From positions 1 to 37,085 of the forward strand of contig JASLAX010000185.1 in assembly GCA_030146875.1 (NCBI GenBank): a stretch of DNA of 37,085 bases, given 5' to 3'. Below are positions 1 to 7,442 of this stretch, one piece after another. How positions within the stretch are numbered: position 1 is the stretch's first letter; each line of letters opens with the position of its first letter. The position numbers and the translations under genes are program-made. This stretch comes from Longimicrobiaceae bacterium. GTDB lineage: Bacteria > Gemmatimonadota > Gemmatimonadetes > Longimicrobiales > Longimicrobiaceae. The notes beneath the pieces were generated by a model. The model was not told where the DNA came from and ran no database searches. It was given only the letters and a program-made list of their open reading frames with translations.

Positions 1-298
1 GCGGCTCGCGGCGCGGCGCGGCCGGGCGGGGGGCGGGGCGCGGCGCCTCGCGGACCGGCCTGGGCTCCGGGGGGGGCGTGGGCTCCGGCCGCTCGATGGG
101 CGGCTGCACCACCGGCACGTCCGCGATCTGCGGCTCGTCCGTGGTGTCCGTCTGGATCGCCAGGTCCAGGTCGCGCTCGAGCTGCTGGCGGTCGATGGCG
201 GCGCGGTCGCCGGTGTCCTCGCCGCGGTCGCAGGCGACCACCGAAGTGGACAGCGGAAGGACGAGGAGGAGGGCGAGCGCGCGCGAGCGTCTCGTCAT
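1..298 (-). CDS. Lipoprotein, N-terminal part (cut by window edge)
   Basis: An open frame starts at ATG 298 and runs off the left end, giving 99 codons. The product begins with a basic n-region (MTRRSR), a hydrophobic stretch and a lipobox VVAC with the lipidated Cys at residue 23. The mature part is acidic at first (DRGEDTGDR), with a short Gln/Leu/Asp helix-like stretch, and then becomes Pro/Arg-rich with repeated PxP and PAP. This looks like a disordered envelope linker. A GGAG element lies about 9 bases before the ATG. It is divergent from the ABC exporter gene, and the two share a 117-base intergenic region. No family can be named from the visible part, and the C-terminal domain is outside the window. 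Confidence 0.65.
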   Translation of the reverse strand, partial: MTRRSRALALLLVLPLSTSVVACDRGEDTGDRAAIDRQQLERDLDLAIQTDTTDEPQIADVPVVQPPIERPEPTPPPEPRPVREAPRPAPRPAAPRREP

Positions 299-325
299 GG
301 GCGGGGCTCCGTGTGGCGTGGTGGC

Positions 326-354
326 TTGTATTCCGGGGGGGCGCGGGGTATCCT
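326..354 (+). promoter_or_regulatory. Candidate promoter for the ABC exporter gene
   Basis: TTGTAT (326-331) and TATCCT (349-354) are separated by 17 bases. The -35 matches consensus at 3 of 6 positions and the -10 at 4 of 6. The spacing is ideal, but the score is modest in such GC-rich DNA. Confidence 0.35.
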
Positions 355-362
355 GATCCGTG

Positions 363-382
363 CCGCGGCACCCCTGCCGCGG
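363..382 (+). promoter_or_regulatory. Stem-loop in the 5' leader of the ABC exporter
   Basis: A perfect 8-bp stem (CCGCGGCA / TGCCGCGG) with a CCCC loop lies just after the candidate promoter. It ends 4 bases before the GGAGG ribosome-binding sequence at 387-391. It has no T-rich tail, so it is more likely a leader structure affecting translation or RNA stability than a terminator. Confidence 0.4.
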
Positions 383-401
383 TCGTGGAGGAGCAACGGA
401 C

Positions 402-419
402 ATGCCAGGTCGCAAGTGA
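402..419 (+). CDS. Five-codon upstream ORF (MPGRK) overlapping the exporter start
   Basis: ATG at 402 follows a good Shine-Dalgarno sequence (GGAGG, 387-391). It encodes Met-Pro-Gly-Arg-Lys and then stops at TGA 417-419. This TGA overlaps the GTG (416-418) that I take as the exporter start, in the GTGA arrangement used for coupled translation elsewhere in this window. The exporter GTG has no strong Shine-Dalgarno of its own, which supports reinitiation. A spurious ATG between the true ribosome-binding site and the true start remains possible. Confidence 0.35.
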   Translation: MPGRK

Positions 420-2203
420 AGGAGCTGCGCGCACTTCTGCCGTACATGCGGCCCTACCGCGTCCCCATCGCGGCGGGGATCCTGTTCGTGGTGCTGGCCA
501 ACGCGCTGAACGTGGCCGGGGTGGAGATGCTCAAGCTGGGCGTGGACGTGCTGGCGCGCCCCGACGCCTCCGCCGCCGCCATCGCCCGCTACGCGGCCTT
601 CTCCGTGGGGCTGGCCGTGCTGGGCGGGGCCGCGCGCTTCGGCATGCGCGAGGTGCTGAACGGCGTGTCGCGGAAGGTGGAGACCGACCTGCGCGACGAC
701 TTCTTCGCGCGGCTGCTGCGGCTGGACACCTCGTTCTACGACCGGCACCCCACCGGCGAGCTGATGAGCCGCGCCACCAACGACCTGCAGGCGGTGCGGA
801 TGGTGGCGGGCCCGGCGTACATGTACCTGGTGAACACCGCCGTCTTCACCGTGATGGCGGTGACGCGCATGATCCTGGTGGACCCGTGGATGACGGCCAT
901 CGCCCTGCTCCCCATGCTCCTGCTGCCCCCCATCACCATCGCGTTCGGCAACGCCATCCACGCCCGCTTCGAGGGGATCCAGACCCAGTTCGGGATCCTC
1001 TCCACCATGGTGCAGGAGAACCTGGCCGGGCAGCGCATCGTGAAGGCCTACGGCCAGGAGGCGTACCAGACGCGCCGCCTGCGCGAGCTCTCCGCCGACT
1101 ACATGCGCCGCAACGTGGGGCTCGCCCGTACCTCCGGCGCGTTCTTCCCCATGCTGGGGCTGCTGGCCGGCCTGGCGATGGCCGTGGCGCTCTGGGTGGG
1201 CGCCCGCGGGATTATCCGGGGGCAGATCACGCTGGGGGACTTCGTGCTGTTCACGCTCTACGTGGGGATGCTCACCTGGCCCCTGATCGCCCTGGGGTGG
1301 GTGGTGAACCTCTTCCAGCGCGGCGCCGCCTCCATGGGCCGCGTGTCGCGCATCCTGGACGCGGAGCCCGCGGTGGCCGAGCCCGCGGACGGCCACGCCC
1401 CGGCGCGGGTCCGGGGCGCGATCGAGCTGCGCGGCGTCTCCTTCCGCTTTCCCGGCACCGAGCGCGAGGTGCTGCGCGACCTGCACCTGAGCGTTCCCGC
1501 CGGCACCACGCTCGCCGTCGTGGGCGCCACGGGGTCGGGGAAGTCGACGCTGGTGGCCCTTCTCGCCCGGCTCTACGACCCGACCGAGGGGGAGGTGCTG
1601 CTGGACGGCGTTCCCCTCCCCCGCTGGTCGCTGGCGCGGCTGCGCGGCGCCATCGCCATGGTGCCGCAGGACACCTTCCTCTTCTCCGCCACCCTGCGCG
1701 AGAACCTGGCGCTGGGGCTGCCCCGCGACGAGGGGGAGGAGGCGATGGCGCGCGTTCGGGATGCCGCCCGCGTGGCGCGGCTGGAGGACACCGTGGCCGA
1801 GCTCCCCGACGGCTACGAGACGCGGCTGGGGGAGCGCGGCATCAACCTGTCCGGGGGGCAGAAGCAGCGCGCCGCGCTGGCCCGCGCGGTGGCCCGCGAC
1901 GCCCCCGTGCTGCTGCTGGACGACGCCCTCTCGGCGGTGGACACCCACACCGAGCACGAGATCCTGGAGGGGCTGCGCGGGGTGATGGCGGGGCGCACCA
2001 GCGTGATCGTGTCGCACCGCGTCTCGGCCGTGATGCACGCCGACCGGATCGTGGTGCTGGACGACGGGCGCATCGCGGAAGAAGGCACCCACGCCGAGCT
2101 GCTGCGCCTGGGCGGGACCTACGCCGCGCTCCAGCGCAGGCAGCTCCTGGCCCAGGACCTGGAGGGCGATGCGCGCCTTGCCCCGCCCCGGAGCGCGGTC
2201 TAG
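416..2203 (+). CDS. ABC exporter half-transporter (fused membrane and ATPase domains)
   Basis: This 595-aa protein is an exporter of the MsbA/multidrug type, acting in the inner membrane. An N-terminal six-helix ABC membrane domain spans roughly residues 1-310, and the nucleotide-binding domain follows from about 340. Walker A is GATGSGKS at 370-377, the signature is LSGGQKQR, the D-loop is SAVD and the H-loop is VSHR. Walker B reads LLLDD (D502, D503), with Asp where most ABC ATPases have the catalytic Glu. The frame is open upstream to 311, but that stretch does not look like protein sequence, and GTG 416 gives a normal N-terminus. A kinase gene follows after 36 bases, so the two may be cotranscribed. 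The substrate cannot be told. Confidence 0.88.
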   Translation: MKELRALLPYMRPYRVPIAAGILFVVLANALNVAGVEMLKLGVDVLARPDASAAAIARYAAFSVGLAVLGGAARFGMREVLNGVSRKVETDLRDDFFARLLRLDTSFYDRHPTGELMSRATNDLQAVRMVAGPAYMYLVNTAVFTVMAVTRMILVDPWMTAIALLPMLLLPPITIAFGNAIHARFEGIQTQFGILSTMVQENLAGQRIVKAYGQEAYQTRRLRELSADYMRRNVGLARTSGAFFPMLGLLAGLAMAVALWVGARGIIRGQITLGDFVLFTLYVGMLTWPLIALGWVVNLFQRGAASMGRVSRILDAEPAVAEPADGHAPARVRGAIELRGVSFRFPGTEREVLRDLHLSVPAGTTLAVVGATGSGKSTLVALLARLYDPTEGEVLLDGVPLPRWSLARLRGAIAMVPQDTFLFSATLRENLALGLPRDEGEEAMARVRDAARVARLEDTVAELPDGYETRLGERGINLSGGQKQRAALARAVARDAPVLLLDDALSAVDTHTEHEILEGLRGVMAGRTSVIVSHRVSAVMHADRIVVLDDGRIAEEGTHAELLRLGGTYAALQRRQLLAQDLEGDARLAPPRSAV

Positions 2204-2239
2204 ATTGGCCCCCATACGTTTTTTCCCTCCCGAGCCGGC

Positions 2240-3169
2240 ATGACCGACCGATTCATCGTCCAGGGCGACCCCGAGACCGCGGCCCGGCTGCGCGAGGTGC
2301 TGGCCCGCGAGGGCTTCGCGCTCGCGCCCGACACGGAGGCTTCCTCCGCCGCCGCGGTCGTGGAGGTGCACGCCCAGAGCCGTGAGGCGCTCGGACGCCG
2401 GGTGGAGGAGCTGGAGCGCACCGTCCTGGAGCTGAAGAACCTGGACGTCGCCAAGAGCCAGTTCCTCACCAACGTCTCGCACGAGCTGCGCACCCCCCTC
2501 ACCGCCATCGTCACCTACGGCGAGGTGCTGCGCGACGGCATCCTGGGCGAGATCACCGGCCGGCAGCGCGACGCGGTGGAGAGCATCATCGGCTCCTGCC
2601 GCCAGCTCCTGGCGATGATCGAGGACATCCTCACCTACGCCCGCACCAACGCGCGGGCCATCTCCCTGCAGCCCACCGCGTTCCCCGTCTCCGAGGTGGT
2701 CCACTCGGTGTACGAGATGAACGCGTCGCTCATCGAGCGGAAGCACCTGCGCTACGAGGCGAAGGTGCAGCCCGGCGTGCCGGTGGCGCGCGCCGACCGC
2801 GACAAGGTGATCCACATCCTGGGGAACCTGATCGGCAACGCCATCGACTTCACCCCCGACCGGGGCACCGTGCGGGTGGAGGCGCGCCGCGCCACGGCCG
2901 ACCCGTCGTGGATCGAGGTGGAGGTGGGCGACACGGGGATCGGCATCGACCCGCAGCACCACGAGCTGATCTTCCAGGAGTTCGCGCAGGTCGACGCCTC
3001 GCGCTCGCGCATCCACCATGGCACGGGGCTGGGGCTGGCCATCGCGCGCAAGTTCGTGCAGCTCCACGGCGGCGACATCTGGGTCGAGAGCGAGCTGGGG
3101 GGCGGGAGCCGCTTCTTCTTCACCCTTCCCAGCGTGGAGGCCGAGGGGGCGAGGGCGGGCGCCGCGTGA
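2240..3169 (+). CDS. Soluble sensor histidine kinase
   Basis: This 309-aa kinase has no membrane segment. A short N-terminal region and a coiled-coil-like helix (about residues 48-70) lead into a HisKA dimerisation domain with the phospho-acceptor H81 in VSHELRTP. A HATPase_c domain (about 190-300) follows, with the N-box NLIGNAIDF, G1 box DTGIGID and G2 box GTGLGLAIA. It should autophosphorylate and pass phosphate to a receiver. The obvious partner is the next gene, which starts inside its stop codon (GTGA overlap). The input is unknown, since no PAS or GAF domain is visible and the N-terminus is short. Being cytoplasmic, it may sense through a partner protein. Confidence 0.9.
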   Translation: MTDRFIVQGDPETAARLREVLAREGFALAPDTEASSAAAVVEVHAQSREALGRRVEELERTVLELKNLDVAKSQFLTNVSHELRTPLTAIVTYGEVLRDGILGEITGRQRDAVESIIGSCRQLLAMIEDILTYARTNARAISLQPTAFPVSEVVHSVYEMNASLIERKHLRYEAKVQPGVPVARADRDKVIHILGNLIGNAIDFTPDRGTVRVEARRATADPSWIEVEVGDTGIGIDPQHHELIFQEFAQVDASRSRIHHGTGLGLAIARKFVQLHGGDIWVESELGGGSRFFFTLPSVEAEGARAGAA

Positions 3170-3540
3170 CCGGCCCGCGGCGGGTGCTGCTGGTGGAGGA
3201 CCACGAGCCCATCCGCGAAGCCTACTCGCTCCTGCTCGAGGACAGCGGCTTCTCGGTCTCGGCCGCCGGCCGCGGCGACGACGCCCTGCGCCTGGCCGCC
3301 GCGCACCCCCCCCGCCTGATCCTGCTGGACCTGGGCCTTCCCGACATGGCGGGGCTGGACCTGGTGCGCGCCCTGCGCGCCGCCCCCGGCACCGCCGGCG
3401 TTCCCGTGGTGGCCCTGACCGGCCGCGCCCTGGACGAGGACCGCGACGCCGCGCTCGCCGCCGGATGCACGGCCTACCTGGTGAAGCCGGTGGAGACCCG
3501 CGTGCTGCTGCGCACGGTGGCGGACCTCGTCGGCGCCTGA
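3166..3540 (+). CDS. Single-domain response regulator (CheY-like)
   Basis: This 124-aa protein is a lone receiver domain with no output domain. It shows the acidic pair E11/D12, the phosphorylation site D55 in LILLDLGLPD, a Thr in VALTG and the invariant Lys in YLVKPVE. The start is GTG 3166, overlapping the kinase stop as GTGA, so translation is coupled and the pair is very likely cognate. Without a DNA-binding or enzymatic domain it must act by protein-protein contact or as a phosphorelay intermediate. A hairpin terminator follows. Confidence 0.88.
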   Translation: MTGPRRVLLVEDHEPIREAYSLLLEDSGFSVSAAGRGDDALRLAAAHPPRLILLDLGLPDMAGLDLVRALRAAPGTAGVPVVALTGRALDEDRDAALAAGCTAYLVKPVETRVLLRTVADLVGA

Positions 3541-3581
3541 CGTCGGACGTCCTCCATCGTCGTCGGCCGAGAGAACGCGAA

Positions 3582-3616
3582 GAGGCCCCGTGGGAGCACG
3601 CACTCCACGGGGCCTC
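3582..3616. terminator. Bidirectional hairpin between convergent genes
   Basis: A 12-bp perfect stem (GAGGCCCCGTGG at 3582-3593, complement at 3605-3616) with an 11-base loop sits between the response regulator stop and the stop of the convergent PBP2 gene. Neither side has a T-run, but the position fits a shared terminator. Confidence 0.6.
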
Positions 3617-3636
3617 AGACGTTCCGGACGGTGCCG

Positions 3637-5466
3637 CTACTCCGTCTCCGGGATCGGCGGGTTGCGCACGCCGTGCTTCTTGTTCAGGTAGTACTCGGCG
3701 ATGCGGGCGGCCACGGGCGCCGCGGCCCCGCTCCCCGACTCGCCGAACTCCACCACCACGGCCACCACCACCTCGGGGGCGCGTCCGCGCGGCCCGGCGA
3801 AGCCGGTGAACCAGGCGTGCGGGCGCTTGAGGTCCTGGGAGTTCTGCGACGTCCCCGTCTTGCCGAACAGCTTCCAGCGCGCCAGCTCCACCGCGTGGGC
3901 GGTGCCGCCGGCCTCGATCACCCGCGCCATCCCCTGGTGCACGGCCCGGAGCGTCGCCGGGCTCACCCGCAGGTCGGTCTCCACGGGGTACGGCTCGGCA
4001 CGGCGGACCAGGTGCGGCACGCGGGCGGTGCCGTCGCCGGCCAGGGCCGAGAAGAACTGCGCCATCCGCACCGGCGTCTGCGAGTTGGGCCCCTGCCCGA
4101 TGGCGAGCGACATCACCTCGCTGGGGGTGGGCCGCCACCCGAACTGCTTCACGTACCAGTCGCGGCCCGACGGGAAGGTTCCCACCCGCTCGCGCGGCAC
4201 GTCCAGCCCGGTGGCGCGGGAGAAGCCCAGGCGGGTGCCCTCCTGCGCCAGCAGCTCCAGCCCCAGGCGGATGCCGAGCTGGTAGAAGTAGACGTTGCAG
4301 GAGTTGGCGATGGCCTCCACCAGGTTCTGCGGGCCGTGGCCCTCGGGCTTCCAGCAGCGCGAGTAGCGCCCCGCGTAGCTCATCCCCCCGCTGCACGCGA
4401 TGGGCATGCGGTACCCGGGGGTGATGACCCCGCGCTCCAGGCCCACGAGGGCGGTGGCCAGCTTCCAGGTGGACCCCGGCGGGTAGGTTCCGCGGGTGGC
4501 GCGGTTCAGGAGCGGGCGGGCCGGGTCGGTGGTGAGGGTGCGCCAGACGGTGGCGTCGATGCGCCCCAGCAGCAGGTTGGCGTCGTAGGTCGGCGCGGAG
4601 TACAGCGCCAGGATCTCGCCGGTGGAGGGCTCCATCGCCACGACGGCGCCGCGCATCCCCTCGGGGAAGGTGGCCGCGGCGAAGCGCTGCAGGTCCAGGT
4701 CCAGGGTCAGGTGCACGTCCTGGCCGGCCTTCGGCGGCACCGTGGACTGCGCGGCGAAGCGCCCCACCAGGCGGCCCCGCGAGTCCACCTCCACGTAGCG
4801 CGCCCCCAGCGAGCCGCCCAGTCGCCGCTCGTACTGCCGCTCCACGCCGTCCTTGCCGACCTGCTGTCCGCTGCGGAACCCCTCCCAGGCGGGGTCGTCC
4901 AGCTCCCGGTCGTTGATCTCGCCCACGTATCCCACGATGTGGGCCACCGCGGAGCCGTGCCGGTAGCGCCGGATGGGGCGGCGCTCCACGATCACCCCGG
5001 GAATGCGCCCGCGGCGCTCCTCCAGGGTGGACACCTGGGCGAACGTCAGCCCCTCGGAGACCACCACCGGCTCCAGCTTCTGCCGGCGGGCCCGCTCCAG
5101 CACCTCGGGCAGGGCGGTGGAATCCAGCCCCACGAACGGCAGCAGGGGCAGCACGCGCGCCCGCACCGAGTCGGGGGGACCCGGCTCCACGGACAGGGTG
5201 TATCCCGTCACCGTCTCGGCGATCACCTGCCCGTCGCGGTCGAAGACCGTTCCCCGCGGGGCCGCGATGGGCACCATGCGGAAGCGGTTGTCCTCGGCGC
5301 GCAGCACGAAGTCGGAGCTCTGCAGCACCTGGGTGCGGAAGAACGCCGCCCCCAGGCACGTCATGGCGAAGGAGATGGCCACCACGGCGCGGCCCGCGCG
5401 CCGCCTGCGGGCGTGCGGGTGGAACGGGCTCAGGCGGCGGTCGGTGAAGTCGGGACGGGGTCGCAC
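3637..5466 (-). CDS. mrdA: Penicillin-binding protein 2 (peptidoglycan transpeptidase)
   Basis: This class B PBP crosslinks peptidoglycan during side-wall elongation, probably with RodA. An N-terminal membrane anchor (AVVAISFAMTCLGAAFF) is followed by the dimerisation/pedestal domain, which carries APRGTVFDRDG and the GKDGVERQYE motif. The transpeptidase domain has the active-site Ser in STWK (S332-K335), SCN (S389-N391) and KTG (K536-G538). Taking GTG 5466 as the start gives 609 aa, normal for PBP2. The frame is open back to 5772, but that part is basic, low-complexity and unlike any PBP N-terminus. No good Shine-Dalgarno precedes GTG 5466, so the start is uncertain by some codons. It is divergent from rho. 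No rodA or mreBCD genes lie beside it in this window. Confidence 0.88.
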   Translation of the reverse strand: MRPRPDFTDRRLSPFHPHARRRRAGRAVVAISFAMTCLGAAFFRTQVLQSSDFVLRAEDNRFRMVPIAAPRGTVFDRDGQVIAETVTGYTLSVEPGPPDSVRARVLPLLPFVGLDSTALPEVLERARRQKLEPVVVSEGLTFAQVSTLEERRGRIPGVIVERRPIRRYRHGSAVAHIVGYVGEINDRELDDPAWEGFRSGQQVGKDGVERQYERRLGGSLGARYVEVDSRGRLVGRFAAQSTVPPKAGQDVHLTLDLDLQRFAAATFPEGMRGAVVAMEPSTGEILALYSAPTYDANLLLGRIDATVWRTLTTDPARPLLNRATRGTYPPGSTWKLATALVGLERGVITPGYRMPIACSGGMSYAGRYSRCWKPEGHGPQNLVEAIANSCNVYFYQLGIRLGLELLAQEGTRLGFSRATGLDVPRERVGTFPSGRDWYVKQFGWRPTPSEVMSLAIGQGPNSQTPVRMAQFFSALAGDGTARVPHLVRRAEPYPVETDLRVSPATLRAVHQGMARVIEAGGTAHAVELARWKLFGKTGTSQNSQDLKRPHAWFTGFAGPRGRAPEVVVAVVVEFGESGSGAAAPVAARIAEYYLNKKHGVRNPPIPETE

Positions 5467-5584
5467 GGGAGGGGCTTCGCTGGTATGCCGTAAAGGTATA
5501 CGCGCGAATGCGTTCCCGCCAGTGTCCCACCGCCCCCGTGGGGCCGCCGCGGGGTCCGGTGCGGAAACGTCTGCGGACCGCACC

Positions 5585-5612
5585 TTGCGGAAACCGAAGA
5601 TTCCGATAACTT
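5585..5612 (+). promoter_or_regulatory. Candidate rho promoter with long leader
   Basis: TTGCGG (5585-5590) and TAACTT (5607-5612) are 16 bases apart. The -10 resembles the TAAGTT hexamers seen at other promoters here. Use of this site would leave a 5' leader of about 165-170 bases before the rho ATG. Long leaders fit known Rho autoregulation, but the promoter call is weak. Confidence 0.3.
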
Positions 5613-5786
5613 GGCGCTGCTTGCACCCACACCCTGCCGTCGTCCTTCCCGCAGCCGCCCCTGCGGCACGCAATTTGACGTAGCTCGGCGCAAGCCTTCC
5701 CCTGGTCCCAGACGCGTGGTAACCGGCCTTTCCGGCGCTCGCCGGACGCCTTCCCGCGTTCCGAATCACCAAAAAAGAGTACCTGC

Positions 5787-6956
5787 ATGACTCTCTCCGC
5801 CCAGTCCTCCCCCGCGGCGTCCTCCGAGCCTGCGAGCCGCGCCGCCGCGCAGGGTCTCCTGGAAGTCCTCTCCAGCGGAAGCGGCTTCCTGCGACAGGGG
5901 ATCAACGGCTACCAGGCCGCCGAGGGGGACGCCTTCGTTCCGCAGTCGCTCATCCGCCGCTTCGGCCTGCGCACGGGCGACCGGATCGTGGGCGAGGCGG
6001 GCACGCCTCCCGGGCGCGGGAAGAGCCCGCCCCTCGAGGAGGTGCGGACGGTGAACGGGCTGGAGCCGGAGCACGCGCGCACGCGCGCGGAGTTCTCCTC
6101 GCTCCCCGCCACCTATCCCGACGAGCGGCTGGTGCTGGAGTGCGACCCCCCGCGCAAGCGGAAGGACTTCACCAACCGGATCATCGACCTGATCGCCCCG
6201 CTGGGGAAGGGCCAGCGCGCCCTGATCGTGGCCCCCGCCAAGGCGGGCAAGACCACGGTGCTGCAGGCCATCCTGGAGGGCGTGTCGCTCAACTACCCGG
6301 CCGCCGAGCTGATGGTCCTCCTGGTGGACGAGCGTCCCGAGGAGGTGACGGAGATGGAGATGCTGGGCTACGGCGAGGTGATCGCCTCCTCGTTCGACTG
6401 CCCCGCCGAGCGCCACGTGGCCGTCGCCGAGATGGTGCTGGAGCACGCCCGCCGCCTGGTGGAGAGCGGCCGCGACGTGGTGATCGTGCTGGACTCGCTC
6501 ACCCGCCTGGCCCGCGCCTACAACACCACCGAGCGCGGCACCGGCCGCATGCTCTCCGGCGGCATCGACGCCGGCGCGCTGGAGAAGCCCAAGCGCTTCT
6601 TCGGCTCCGCGCGCAAGGTGCGCGGCGGCACCGGCTCGCTCACCATCATCGCCACGGCCCTGATCGACACGGGCTCGCGCGGCGACGAGGTGATCTTCGA
6701 GGAGTTCAAGGGCACCGGCAACTCCGAGATCGTGCTGGACCGCGAGCTGGCCGACAAGCGGATCTTCCCCGCCATCAACATCGAGCGCAGCAGCACCCGC
6801 CGCGAGGACCTGCTGCACCCGCCCGAGACCATCGACAAGGTGTTCCAGCTCCGCCGCGCGCTGCACTCGCTCTCGCCCGACGACGCGGTGAACCTGCTCA
6901 CCAAGCAGATGGCCGACACCAAGTCGAACACGGAGCTGCTCTCCAAGCTGCGCTAG
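5787..6956 (+). CDS. rho: Transcription termination factor Rho
   Basis: This 389-aa protein is the hexameric RNA-dependent ATPase/helicase that ends transcription at Rho-dependent sites. An OB-fold cold-shock-like RNA-binding region (about 20-110) includes GSGFLRQGINGYQ. The RecA-like motor follows, with Walker A APAKAGKTT (149-157), Walker B VIVLDSLTRLAR, the R-loop region KVRGGTG and the conserved EEFKGTGNSEIVLDR. It is about 30 residues shorter than the E. coli protein because the N-terminal helical Rho_N subdomain is essentially missing. Only about 25 low-complexity residues precede the OB fold. It is monocistronic and ends at a strong hairpin. Confidence 0.96.
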   Translation: MTLSAQSSPAASSEPASRAAAQGLLEVLSSGSGFLRQGINGYQAAEGDAFVPQSLIRRFGLRTGDRIVGEAGTPPGRGKSPPLEEVRTVNGLEPEHARTRAEFSSLPATYPDERLVLECDPPRKRKDFTNRIIDLIAPLGKGQRALIVAPAKAGKTTVLQAILEGVSLNYPAAELMVLLVDERPEEVTEMEMLGYGEVIASSFDCPAERHVAVAEMVLEHARRLVESGRDVVIVLDSLTRLARAYNTTERGTGRMLSGGIDAGALEKPKRFFGSARKVRGGTGSLTIIATALIDTGSRGDEVIFEEFKGTGNSEIVLDRELADKRIFPAINIERSSTRREDLLHPPETIDKVFQLRRALHSLSPDDAVNLLTKQMADTKSNTELLSKLR

Positions 6957-6981
6957 CCGCGGCGGACGGACGGAGGAGAAG

Positions 6982-7012
6982 GGGGGCGGACCACGCGGTC
7001 CGCCCCCTTCGT
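6982..7012 (+). terminator. rho terminator
   Basis: A perfect 11-bp GC stem (GGGGGCGGACC at 6982-6992, complement at 6997-7007) with an ACGC tetraloop is followed by TTCGTCGTTCC. It starts 25 bases after the rho stop codon. Confidence 0.75.
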
Positions 7013-7019
7013 CGTTCCG

Positions 7020-7372
7020 GTCGCCTGTACGGAGAGGCCCTCACCCGGCAGGCCCCGGAGGCCGGCGCCGGCCGAGGGGGCCCGGCGGTCGAAACCGCTG
7101 CAACGACTACACGAAGACCGTCTTCGCGGGCTGTCCAGCTCTCGCCGGGGCCGCTCCGCCGTCCGACGCGACGGGCTTCTCCGGGGGGCCGCGGTCTCGG
7201 CCCCCCATCTGGGGCGCGTGCCGATGCGGAGTCCGCTCCGCGGACTTTCCCCCGTCGTTCCAGACGTCGAATTCAATTCGCTGGCTGGGTGTTGCGGCTG
7301 GTGGACATCTGCCGGCACCCACCTCCCTACCCCGCCCCCCCTTCCCCGGCGCGGACCGACGCCCCACGACGC
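7020..7372. other. Intergenic stretch with two stem-loops, no gene seen
   Basis: No convincing coding frame is seen here. Two hairpins are visible. One pairs 7183-7191 with 7198-7206 (9 bp, 6-base loop). The other pairs 7230-7236 with 7240-7246 (7 bp, TCC loop) and is followed by TTCCCCCGTCGTTCC. A short AT-richer patch including an EcoRI site follows near 7268-7280. A small RNA ending at the second hairpin is possible but unproven. Confidence 0.35.
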
Positions 7373-7410
7373 GCGTGCCCCCTCCTCCGCGGGGGGAGAA
7401 GGGGGCACGC
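7373..7410 (-). terminator. Terminator of the substrate-binding protein gene
   Basis: An 11-bp outer stem (GCGTGCCCCCT at 7373-7383, complement at 7400-7410) continues after one mismatch into four inner pairs. It lies 33 bases beyond the stop of the gene on the minus strand, as expected for its terminator. Confidence 0.6.
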
Positions 7411-7442
7411 GATTCCGCCGTCGGTCCGGCTCCGCCGGGGCG

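Noticed and set aside
311..415. A longer exporter start at ATG 311
   Set aside because: The added residues (MWRGGLYSGGARG...) do not resemble an ABC exporter N-terminus and run through the candidate promoter and hairpin.
5467..5772. A 102-codon upstream extension of the PBP2 frame
   Set aside because: It is basic, Cys/Gly-rich sequence unlike any PBP2 and covers the divergent promoter region. GTG 5466 gives normal length.
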